The notes under the pieces are model-generated. The model had not been told where the DNA came from and searched no databases. It was given only the letters and a program-made list of their open reading frames with translations. From positions 37,938 to 101,937 of the forward strand of contig CAXIWS010000562.1 of NCBI GenBank assembly GCA_964036195.1: a DNA stretch of 64,000 bases. The letters are read 5' to 3'. Every line of letters begins with the position of its first letter. The stretch's first letter is position 1. Position numbers and translations under genes: made by a program. This DNA comes from Sphaerolaimus hirsutus. Taxonomy: Eukaryota; Nematoda; Chromadorea; Monhysterida; Sphaerolaimidae. Positions 19,901 to 31,900 of the stretch are shown one piece after another.

Positions 19901-22900
19901 GTATTGCAATTGCATGCCCATTTTTGGCCTTTGTACACAAGTTGAACTGTTTGTTGTACTGTTGCTGCCAATTGCCTGTTCCATTTGTACCAGACATGAT
20001 AGTTGATATGATGGTCAAAACTTGCAATCCCACCATGAAGAAATCTGCATATGTTTGCTGTCTTCTGGCTGTTCTGTGTGGATTCTTTCTGGCTTCTGGT
20101 GCTTGTGATGGCTGGTCTGATGGATTCTTGTCCATTGGATTGTCTTTGTCTTTGACATCCTTTTCTTGTCCTTGTCCATTATAGTCTTGAACTTCTAATG
20201 GACACAGATGTACAATTGGTCTCTCAATTTTGTTTCCACTTTTTAATTGTACTTCTGCACTTCTGATCCATCCATCTTTGCTTCTGTTCAACTTCTGAAT
20301 TTTTCCAAGCTTCCATGCACCTCTTGGTAAATTCTGTTCTTTGATCAGTACCACTGCACCAACTTTGGGTTCTGTGATTACATCTCTATTACTTTGTTTC
20401 CCAAAGTTGTATCTCTGTCTGTGCATATCCAGATACAGCTTCTGCCATAAATGCCATAATTTCTCCTTTTTCTGTTGAATTGCATCCCATACTTCTTTCA
20501 TTTTCTGTTTTTCATTTCTGGCTGGTGTATATTCTGGATCAGCATCCATACTTTGATGGCTTTTATCATCTGACATTAATTTTTCCACAGGATCTGATCC
20601 TGTGTGGTCCCCCAGCAGAAAATCCATTGGCCTCAGGACTTGGAGTGTGTCAATTGTGTCACCCACATATGTCAGTGGTCTGCTGTTTGACATCTTTTCC
20701 ACTTCTAAAACCATTGTGCTGAGTTCCATCCAGTTCAACAATGGGTTGTAATTTGCTGCCTGGGCTTTCTTCATGAGTTGTTTGATGATGCCCACAATTC
20801 TCTCATATACTCCACCTTGCCATGGTGCAAATGGAGTGATAAAATTCCACTGTATATTTGGCAGATTCCTGGCCAATTGTTTGAATTGTGGTACATTATC
20901 CAACCCAACTTTATGTGGTGTATTCCTCCTGCTCTCAAATCTGGTGAATGCCATTTGTGTCTCTGCTGCTGTCATATTTGGTACAAGCTCTAAGTGTGCA
21001 GCTCTTGTACTGAAGCAAGTGATCAGAAGGACATATGCCTTCTTGTGTGCCTTCTGTCCCAACTCATCTGCCACTTGATACCACAATGGGCCAAAGTAAT
21101 CCATGCCCACATGGTGAAATGGCCTGTGCAACTCCACCCTTTCTTTTGGCAGTGTTCCAAACACAGGTTGTTTGTATGGCCTTCCTGTGACCTTTCTGCA
21201 CACCACACAATGTTTGATGATATTGTGTATCATGATTCTACCCCTGTGGATCCAAAATTTCTCCCTGAGCTCTGCCAATGTCTGTGCTACACCAGCATGC
21301 ATTACCTTCCTGTGGTAATGTTCAGTGATCAACCTGGTGATGCATCCTTTCTGTGGCAAAAGATACAGTTCCTGGTTGCAATCTATGTCAGGAATTCTGG
21401 TCATCACTTTGACAATATTTTTGACACTGTCAAATTTCAGCTCCTTGGCAATGATGCCAAAGTGTTTCTGGAATGGCACATTCTGTTTCTGTGCCTCCTT
21501 GATGAGCTTTATTTGATCTGATGATTGAATGTGTTGTGTTACTCTGACCCAGTACTCAGTGGCTGCTTGCCATTCATCTTTCATGAATGGTGTCTCCTTT
21601 GTGTTCAAAGTGATTTGTTGACAAGCTGATTTCTTCTGGTGCTTGCTTTTCAAATATGCCACAAATCTCATCACTCTGATTGTTACCCTGAGTAACTTGT
21701 CCCATTTTGAGAACCTTTTTGGGTCAATCTGATAACTGTTTTCTGTTTCTGCCAGGAAATCCTTTGTTTCTGGCTCCTCTTGTGTAGTCAACCCAACCCA
21801 GATTGAAGATTTTGGCATAATGAACTCTTGTTCAATTTCTGGCTTCAAATCTGGTGGCATTGACTCATTGTCTGGTTGAAAATCTGGTGGCAACTCTGCT
21901 TGAAAACCCATTGGTCCTGTCCACCAAATATCCTTTTGCTGAAGTTCTTGCAGGTCACATCCTCTGGATGCAATGTCAGCTGGGTTGTCAGCTGTGTCAA
22001 TTTTGTTGACCTGCACACTTGTTTCAGTTTGAATGGTCTGGATTTCCAAAATCCTGTTTTTGACAAAACATGCCATTGTTTTGTTGGAGTGTAGCCACCA
22101 CAAACAGCAAATACTGTCTGTCCACAAGAAACTTTTGGCTATTTTCCACCCTTTCAGTTGTTTCTGTAGGAATTTGACCATTCTGGCTCCAATTGTTAAG
22201 CCCAATAACTCCAGCCTTGGAATTGTGATTGGCTTCCCTTTCTGCTGCTTGGGTGCCACTCTGGACTTTGCAAAAATCAATTTCATTGCAAATTTACCAT
22301 TCTCTAATTCTTGTCTGAGGTATGCTGATGCTGCATATGCCTGTTTTGATGCATCTGTAAACACATGCAATTCCATCATTTCTGAGGGCTTGATGGGTTC
22401 CAATGTCCTTGACCATTTGATCTGATTGACTTGTTTCTGTAACTCTTTGATTTCTGAAAACTTTTCATTGTATTGGTCTGGTACTTCTGTTTCCCATTCT
22501 AATTGACCTTTTGACTTGATTTCTGCCCAAATTTGCTGCATTAGGGCTTTCAGAGTAACTGTCACTGGGCACAGCATGCCCAATGGGTCAAAGATGGCTG
22601 AAATCAACTGAACCAGAACTCTTTTTGTCAACTTCTGTGGAAGTGGATTGTCTGCCCCTTTTGGTTTGCTGATATTGAGTGTGTCTGTTTCTGTGTCCCA
22701 ATGCATTCCAAGTACAGTGACTTCTTTTGTTTCACTCTTGTCATCTACATTGAAGCACTTTCTCAATTCTGCACTATTTGTGGTCCAATCCCTCATATTC
22801 ATTGATGCCAAATTGAATGCTGCTTTGATGACATCATATTTCTGTTTGGCCAGATCCACTGAATCCACACTGAAGATCAAATTGTCTACATAAATCCCAT

Positions 22901-25900
22901 CACTGATTCCCTCCAGCAATTGTGCTTTTGGCAAACTGCTATCCTCTACAAGGACTTGTAGGTGTTGTGTGATGACAGCACCCAGCAACCATGGGCTTGA
23001 AATCACACCAAATGGCATCCTGACAAATCTGTACAATTGAAGATTCTGCTCCATTACTGGTTTTGTTGGATCTTTGTACCACCACCATCTGGTCAAATCT
23101 CTGTCTGGCTCTTGTAACACCACTTGCAAGAATGCCTTTTCAATGTCTGCAATGATGCCAATGCTACCAGCTCTGAATCTCAGCAAAAGCCCAGCAAGCT
23201 CTGGCAAAATCACTGGCCCTCTATGCAAGCAGTCATTCAGACTGAGGTGATTTTTTATGCTAGCTGATGCATCATATACAATTCTTAGCTTTGTTGTTGT
23301 TTTGCCTGGTGTTTCTACTGGTTGGTGTGCCAGGTAATGGATCTTTCTGCTATCTGTTGGCTCACCAAACACCTTTTCTATGATGCCTTTCTTGAGCTGA
23401 TCCTCAATCACCTGATTGTATCTTTGGAGCAAATCCATCCCCTTTTCATCTTTGGAAAATCTGTTTGTCAGTGCTCTGTGCCTTTGTAATGACATTGCTT
23501 TGTTGTCTTGCAATTTCTCTATACAGTCCTTGTATGGCCATTTCACATGGTATCTGAGGTCTTTGTATTCAGTTGTTGCATGAAATTGCTGTGTTGCCTT
23601 TTCATCATCATTGATGACTGGACAATCTTTAATTTCAATTGTCTCTAATTCCCAGAATTCTTCAACTCTTGGGTTTGAAATTTGAGTGGAACTGCTATAA
23701 TGTCCATTGTTGATAGCCAGTTCATAATTCTGCTCAGTTACCTGGCTGACTGTAAAGACACCACTGTTCTGAGCTTCTTTGTTTGATGTACCATCCTGGC
23801 CATTGATCATCAGCCCAAATTTGCTTTTGACCACATGCATTCCAGATGGTAATTTGATTGTGCCCTGTTTGGTCAGGAAGTCCCAATACACATCCAAACC
23901 AAGGACTATGTCAGGGACACTCTGTTCTCCATTGGAGTTGATTGGTTCTGCAAACAACTTGTCTGCCTGTTGGCCCCACTTCTGATGGATGAATTCCCAA
24001 TCATCTTGTGACAAGTCCTGGTGGGGTTGAATTGTGGCCAGTGTTTCTATTGCATTTGCTGTGATTGTCTGCCTGGACCCATCCTTCAATTGCAAGTCCA
24101 GCTCCACAATCTCAGCATTGACATCCATTTTCTTTTTGGTCCCAAAGGTGCCCAGCCCAATAGTTACTGCAATTTTGGGTTGGAGCTTTAACTTCTTCAT
24201 GAACTCCTTTGACACAAATGTCCTTTGTGCCCCTGAATCCAAGAAAATCTTGGCACATTGCCAAGGTACTGACTGATCCTCTGGGTTATATGCCATTGCT
24301 TTGGCAGTTTGCATTCTGACTGGCCGGACTGAAATGTACCTGTTTCTGTTTCCATTTTGTTCACTGTTGCATTTGTGACATCTACTTCAACTGTTGACTT
24401 TATTGTCTGTTCTGTTGATTGCTGTAGCCTGTTTACTGCATTTTATCTGTTCAATTCTGTTGTTGAACTTGGTTTGCCTGCCATTGCCATGGCAGTCATT
24501 GTCTGTGGCTTGGTGCCTTGGTTGGTGGATTTGTGCCCACCACTGCTCTTGTTAAGTTCCTTTACTCCATTACTGAATGTTTCTGGACAAAGTGCTGAAG
24601 CATGTTGTTTTTTTACCTTGCAATAGAAGCATCTGAGGTTGGTCCTGCAGTCTCTTTTGAAATGTCCCTTTCTGGTGCACTTGGTACATCTGTCTTTTGA
24701 TTGCATCAATTTCTGCATTCTGTTTTGAGTTGTTGCATATTTTCTGCACTCTGAACTGAAGTGACTCCCTTCACAAAAGATGCAATATGGGTTGTTGTTG
24801 GTTGCTGAAGCTGAGAATGCACTGGTGGTTGTTATTGGTTTCTGATCTCTTTTCTGATGTAAATTCTTGCTGAAGTTGGATTCTTGTTTGTCTGATGTGT
24901 CTGTATCAGCCTCTTTCCTCTGTTCAATGATCTTCTCCAAACTGCTAAGAATGTTTGCAACTGACCATTCTTGATCTTCTCCTTTTATTTTGACAATTTC
25001 AAGTCTGATGTTACTTGGGATTTTGGATCTGATCATCTCAACTGTTGCATAATTGTTCATATCTTCATTCTGAGATCTGAGTTGATACACCAGTGATTGC
25101 ACCTCTCTGTGAAAACTCTGCAAGCTCTTGTAGTGCCCTTTTGGCTCTGGTACTTGCTGGAGCTTTGCATACAGTCTTCTTTTGATGTCTCTTGTCTTGC
25201 CATATTGTTTTTGCAGAATTTCAATGGCCAATTCATAATTTTGCTCAACCACCCTGATTCCTTTGATGGCATCAAATGCCTCCCCAGTCACATATTTCAG
25301 CAGATACTGGAACTTTGTGATGATGGCCATATCTGTCCTTTTGTGTATGACTTGCTCATATGACTGCCACCAAGCATCCCACTGGATGATGTCACCATTG
25401 AAGTCTCTCAACTCCAACTTTGGCAACTTGGCTTCCATCAACCTTGGTGTAGTCCTCTGAGTTGTATTTGACTGGCATTGTCCAGCTGTTGTTGTTGCTG
25501 AGTTTGAGTTCTGTTGTTGTGCCAGTGATGTTGTCCCTGTACCAGTGATTTTCTGTAGGTATTCCTCCAGTGACTGAATGCCAATCCTCAAACTGATTGC
25601 TTTATCCTCAAGCTGTTGAATCAGATTCAGATGTCCTTCTGGGCTCTCCAAGTGCTCTGCATACTTCTGCTCTTCTTCACTCTGAAGTACTTGGGATTCT
25701 TTCAGACCTTGATTTGAAAGGGCCTCTAAATTTGCCAGAACATTCCTCCACTCTGTGTCCCTCTCTGTCAATTTCTGTTTGCATGCTTCACATTTGTCTC
25801 TCAGGTTTGCCATAACCACTCTGACTTGTTTAGCCTTTGACACATTCTCATGAGTAGCACTCTCTTTGACATGTGTGAAAACTGGTGCTTCCTCTGCCAA

Positions 25901-28900
25901 CAGAGTCTTTGCTTGTTTCCTGTTCTGTCCCAGGACCTTTCTGATTGTGCCTGATCCCACAAGCTGTGGAACTGCATTGCCATATTCTGACTGTGCCCTG
26001 TCTCCAGTTGCAAGCTGCGCCATGTTGTGAGGTTGTGGTCAGTGGTGGGTGTTTTCTCCCCTGTGTTGTGGCTTGTCAGGTTGGCTTGATGGTTGTTGTG
26101 TTGGCTTTTAGTTCAGGAAGTCCAGTGGTTTGGTTTGGGTACTTTATTTTAGCTTTGTCCAACAGTAATGGAAGGGAAGGTTTGAAGATGCAATAATGCT
26201 ATGCAATGCTGTTGAATGTATTTTTGACTATAAATATGAATCTTACTAAACATGAGGCTTGCTTTTATACTCCTCAGTTAGCACAAAAACTGTTTGCCAA
26301 ACATCTAAAAACATGCAAACACTGCTCAGCGACAAGTCAGATGTTTGATCTATAAAATGCAAACATAGCTCAGCGACAAGTCGGCGGACCCTTCTTATGT
26401 AAATAAAACTTTCTTATGTAAATAGACCATGCATGGTACTTATACAAACTGTAGTAATTCTTACTCTACTTGTGTAAACAGTAGTATTTTTTACTCTGCT
26501 ATCCTAAAGTATATTTATCACTTTTCTTGCCAAGATGGCAACAACACTATGTTCAATAAAACTGCCAATTTACAGTTCTACAAATGCACTTCTGGTTAGT
26601 CAGCTGTGTATACAGATATCTAAGTCAACTAAGTTGTTCAAATCAAATCAAATCAAATTGGTTTACTTGACTCAGACCATGAAAGCCAAACGCAAGTAAA
26701 ATCACATTACACATACCGTATTTGCTTGAATAATTCCCCCCCTTGAATAATTCCCCCCTCGAATAATCTCCCCCTGTAAGATGAGCGAGGAAAAAATAAT
26801 TCCCCCCTCGAATAATCCCCCCCTCAAAGCATACGTCAATTTTTTATGTCTAATTTGGACAAGAATAGCATGTTATTGTGTAAATAAAGCATGTTTTGTC
26901 GAATGAGTTGATGGAAACATGCTTGAGAATTCTGATGAAATAATAATTCCTCCCCTTGAATAATTCCCCCCCCTTGAATTATCCCCCCCCTCAAAAAAGT
27001 CTGACGAAATAATAATCCCCCAGGGGGATTATTCATGCAAATACGGTATATTGTTGTTCGCACGTTTTTTGTGATGACAAAAACTTTTCAGCTTTACACC
27101 ATGTCTTTGTCATGAAATTCCTCGACAGATGCTGACATTACCTTGAAAACATTTCCTAGACTTTCCTTGATCTGCCTTGTTGCATCAAATTTCAAGTATT
27201 ACACAATTGTGCAGTTGTGCTATTTATAACTCCAAATTGTGCCATTTATAAAAATATATATTATTTGTTTTCAAATTTTTGATTTTCTGGTTTAAAGCAA
27301 AAGGACTGTTTGCAGCAAGAAGTGAACAAGTCCTAGTACACTTTTGTTTATTGATTTCACTGCAGAATTTTAGCAAACACCCTAATGGCATTCTATGGAC
27401 ACCCAATTTTTACATGTATGCAGGAGCTGAAAATTGAACACCTTTTTGTCAACATGCTTGATGGTAGGCATGAATGACACCAATTGGACACAGCATAGAC
27501 CATAGTCTTGAATCTGAAACTTAAAAATGCAATTTACTCAAAATCACATTTTGTGGACTTGCAAACTTTTCAAATTAGAGGCTTCAATTGTCATCACAGA
27601 AAAACCATGTGGACAACAAATAAGCAAAAGACAGAACTCACAGATGACGAGATGTGAATGTCTAGCCTAATGTGCTACATGTCACTGCGTAGGTCTCTGT
27701 GGCAACATCTGCACACCGCACCAGGTTTGCCTACCCAATCGCAACCGCAGGTCACATTGTGTGCCCCTTTTGAATGCTAAAAATGGTGTCTATGATGGGA
27801 ACAATGCCAATGGTTGGTTCATGGTTGACTGATTGCTTCACTCACAGTCACAGCAATAAAGGTCACAGCAAAAAATGGGGGTGTGGATGTGCGGTGAACA
27901 TTCATGAAGGTTTTTCACACTGATGATCCCCGATCAAGTATGCTAGCACATCCATACATGCACAACAAAAAATGGATCCGTGAAGCTTGTAGAAGCGGTC
28001 TGGATGCGTGTGAAGCGGCACGCTTCCACCAACATCACAAAAATCTCGGTGAAGGTTCTTCCACGCGCTTCACCTAGCTTTACCGCACGCTTTACGTGCA
28101 TCCAAACATGTGGAAGACACTTCACCGCGCTGGCGCTTCCACACGCTTCTCGTGCGTATAAATGTGCGTGGGAGCGCCATATAAGGAAGCGTGAAGTGTC
28201 TGCACGCAGATTTTCGTGATGTGTGTGGAAGCCTCAGCATGCTTGGTGAAGCGTCGGGAAGTGTTGGCGTGAAGACACTTCCCGACGCTTCACCGCGCAT
28301 CCACACACCCATTTTTTGCTGTGATGCCATGAAAATTTTCATGAAGACACTTCACACTTATAAATATGACACTGGAGAGCAAATTTATATGTTGGTAATG
28401 TGTGTGCAAGCACCAGCAGTGCAAAGTGTATTCCGTGGTTTTGATGTGTGTGAAGCAGAGTTGTTAAAATACCGGTATTTTTGGAAAGTGTAAGTGTAAG
28501 CGTAAATACACTTTCCAAATTTTGACTATGGATACTGTAAGTGTAAGGTATTTTTAAAATACCTAGGAAAGTGTAAAAAAAGTGTAAGTGTAAAAAATTT
28601 TTTTAGAAAGAGCTCTCACTGTTGAGCATCAGAAAACACCACTGTTTTCACCTTTAGATCAATTTATTTATCATTTTCATGCATTAGTTCACATTTTACT
28701 GCTGTATGAACAGCCGTATGAAACATTTCAGACTGTAACAAATTTAGTGGTATGAAGTTGCGTAATAATGGCACGTTTTCAGTGTTGATATTTTACTGAT
28801 TAAGCTGTGATAATCACTGTTTAAATACAAGAATGGACATACAGCAATAATGTAAGTGCAAAAGCCAGTGTCCACAGCAGGTGAAATTGATCTTGTCCTG

Positions 28901-31900
28901 TTTACAAAGTATGATGAAACTGTAGAATACCATGAGTACTGATCAAAGGTTGTAGATCAAAGGCTAGTTTGTACATTTGCCATATTTTCTACATTCAATG
29001 CATAACTGCATGTGTGCACTGTGCAGTTATTGTTTGTACATGACCCAGTTTTATGCTTCCTCAAATGCTTCAAACAGGGCCATCTGAAAGAAAAAAATAC
29101 ACTTTCTGTATCCGGGTATTTTGCCCAGGAAAGTGTAAAAAAAGTGTACGGGTATTTTATGAAAGTGTAAGTGTAAGGGTAAATAAAAATACCCATTTAC
29201 CCGGGTATTTCGGGTAAGTGTAAATACACTTTCGCAACTCTGGTGTGAAGTGAATGTACAGCTAGGTTAACCATGTTGTTGTGCCTGTACCACCATGTAT
29301 TTACATGTTTTTGCCCCAAGCACAATTTGAATTTTGGCACTGTAAGAGATGTCAATCAATATGCGTCTCTGCAGTGCCACCTCACTTTTAGGGGTATTGA
29401 AGACAGTGTTGTGTGCTTTTTAGGTCAGTTCAGTTGATTTTCCCTCTCTTTCACCTTCCCTCCCATTGCCCTTGCCCCAAGAGTGCAAATTGAATGGAAA
29501 ATGTTGACAGTATGAAGTCTATGTTGCACAGCAATGGTTTGAATTGGAAATCACTGCACCCAACATGAATGTTCCTCATCCTTGGCTACCAGCCTCTTAG
29601 AATCTGGTACTTTCTTGCTCAAAGTTCTCATCGCTGGTTCTTTTGATTGGAACTTGGGACTCACTTGTCCAATGGGTGTGAATACTGGGGTGTCAACACA
29701 TTTTTTATGGAAAACAGAAATCACAGCAAAAAATAGGTGTGTGATGCGTCGTGAAGCTTCTTGAAGTGCCTTCACGGTTCGCTTCCCGACGCTTCACGAC
29801 GCTGGTCTGCGCTTCCCGACGCTTCACAAAAATAGTTGTGAAGACACTTCACATAGCAAAAATTCTTCACGAAGCTGCACAATGTTGGTGAAAGGTCTTC
29901 ACTTCCGACGTCCCACTGTGATGTGTCTTCACAATGTCAGAGCTGTAGTGACGGCACTTCACATGAAAAAAGTGTGGTAATTTTAGTATTAATATGCTTA
30001 TTGACTGCATAACTTTATTATGAGGATGCGACGATAAGGTACATATGAAAATAAACTTAATGCATGACAAGATAATGGGAGATGGTAAATAGTACCTAAA
30101 TAAAGCAGCGAGAAATGTGACTAAACATGGCTCATTGAACTATATGGCACACATGCCCATCCATCCATCCTTGGCATTTGAATCATTTTTTTGCAGTAAA
30201 ATACAATTGGAAGTGTGAAGTGCCTTCAATAATCTCTTTTTTTTCTGAAGTGTCTTCACCAAGTGTCACAACGCTTCCACTGGAACTCGGCATCAGTTTG
30301 ATGCGTGTGGAAGCGTCAGCGTCGGGAAGTGCACTTCACAAAATTACAGGCTTCGTGAAGCTAGGTGAAGTGAGTGGAAGACACTTCACCGAAAACTTCG
30401 TGAAGTGTGTGGAAGTGAGTGGAAGTGTCTTCACAGAGTGCGCTTCCACACACTTCACGAACTTATTTTTTGCAGTGAATGGTAATGGAAAAAAATTCTG
30501 TGGCCGGAAAACGGAATGGAAAAAAAGTTTGCACTTGCCGGAAAACGGAAGAAAATTACAGCGGTTGGAAAACGAAAAACAAGGCTGGTACTAGTGATGT
30601 AAAGGCACCGGGGCACCGGTGCCCCGGTGCTGGGCACCGAAGGGCACCAGCACCGGTGCTGGTACCGTGCCATTGCAATCTTCAGGGGTGCCATGCCGGT
30701 GCCGGTGCCATTTTTTTCAGAATAGCACCGGTGCCGGTGCGGTGCGGTGCCATTTTTTTGCCGGTGCCAAAGGTGGTAGCACCAGGGCCAAAGTAAAAAG
30801 CACTGGGAAAGGCACCGGCCGAGGCTTCATGTGCTGTGCAATTTTGACCATAGTATGTCCTTATTCATATTTCAAAAAACAGCGATATATTTACCCAACC
30901 GTTTTCGCCTATTTTGTAAACCTCCCATCAAATAAATATACCTACTGTGAAATCCATTATACCCGATACATGATCTGATGACCGAATCTAAAATTTTGTT
31001 GAATTTTAAATCATTTTTATATTTTATATTTATCTTACTTGTTTGTTCAAAATTTGTTGTCAGTTTATGACAGAGATAGTTCCATTCTCTGTACAGCAAC
31101 GACTCCGATTAGTAGACAATAGTGGCTATGGACATTGCAGTGAATTAAATATTTTATCTTTAATTTGTAATCATTGTAATTGCTTCATAAAAGTGATTGC
31201 CACATCATTCTGATTATTATTAGTGCTCAACCATCAAAATCGGTTGAAAATTCATGGAAATATGCACTTCCAAAAGTGAGACCACTGAGAAACTGCCCGA
31301 TATTTACTTCAGAAATTCCAGCCCGGTGCGGTGCCTTTCGGTGCTAGCACCGGCAACCCGCCGGTGCCCTTCGGTGCCGGTGCCATTTTTTCCAAAAGGC
31401 ACTGGTGCCGGTGCAGTGCGGTGCCATTTTCTGGCCGGTGCCCCAGGGTGCCAGGTGCTCTTTTCATGTGTTGGCAAAGGTGCCGGTGCGGTGCGGTGCC
31501 ATTTTTCCCGGTGCCTTTAACATCACTAGCTTGTACACCGGAAATGGAAAAATTAAATTTGCACTGAAACAGAAAAAAAATTGCTGAAATTTTGCTGGAA
31601 AATGAAAAAAAATGCTGAAATATGCTGGAAATGGAAAAAAATGCTGAATTTTTTATGGAAAATAGAAAAAATTAACATAATTGAAAACCTGCATCCATGT
31701 TTACCAGTTTGCCTGAAACAGAAAACAGACAGTTGAGCCGGAAAAAAAGGAATATGAGGTGGATAAAACAGAAAATTGAGCCGGGAAAATGGAAAAAAAG
31801 TGGAAAAACAGAAAATTGAGCCAGAAAATGGAAAAAGCCAGAAAAACTAAAAATTCAGTGTAAATGTAAAATGAACCAGAATAATGGAAATGGAAACGAA

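Larger units (their letters stand above)
17379..26543 (-). mobile_element. Full-length BEL/Pao LTR retrotransposon with env-like region
   Basis: The element is 9165 bp, bounded by two 521-bp LTRs that look identical by eye and by the ACACT duplication. It is transcribed leftward: 5' LTR 26023-26543, gag 24443-26023, pol 17961-24314, 3' LTR 17379-17899. Both frames are intact, so the insertion is recent and may be active. The envelope-like C-terminal part makes it a retrovirus-like BEL element. Pol ends 62 bp before the 3' LTR, and a weak purine run (GGGGAG) abuts that LTR. Confidence 0.97.

Noticed and set aside
18837-21521. Several plus-strand frames of 100-175 aa
   Set aside because: They are antisense shadows of the intact BEL pol frame.
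27864-28323. hAT-type target duplication for the CACAGC family
   Set aside because: No 8-bp (or other) duplication matched at any of the three copies, so superfamily is left open.
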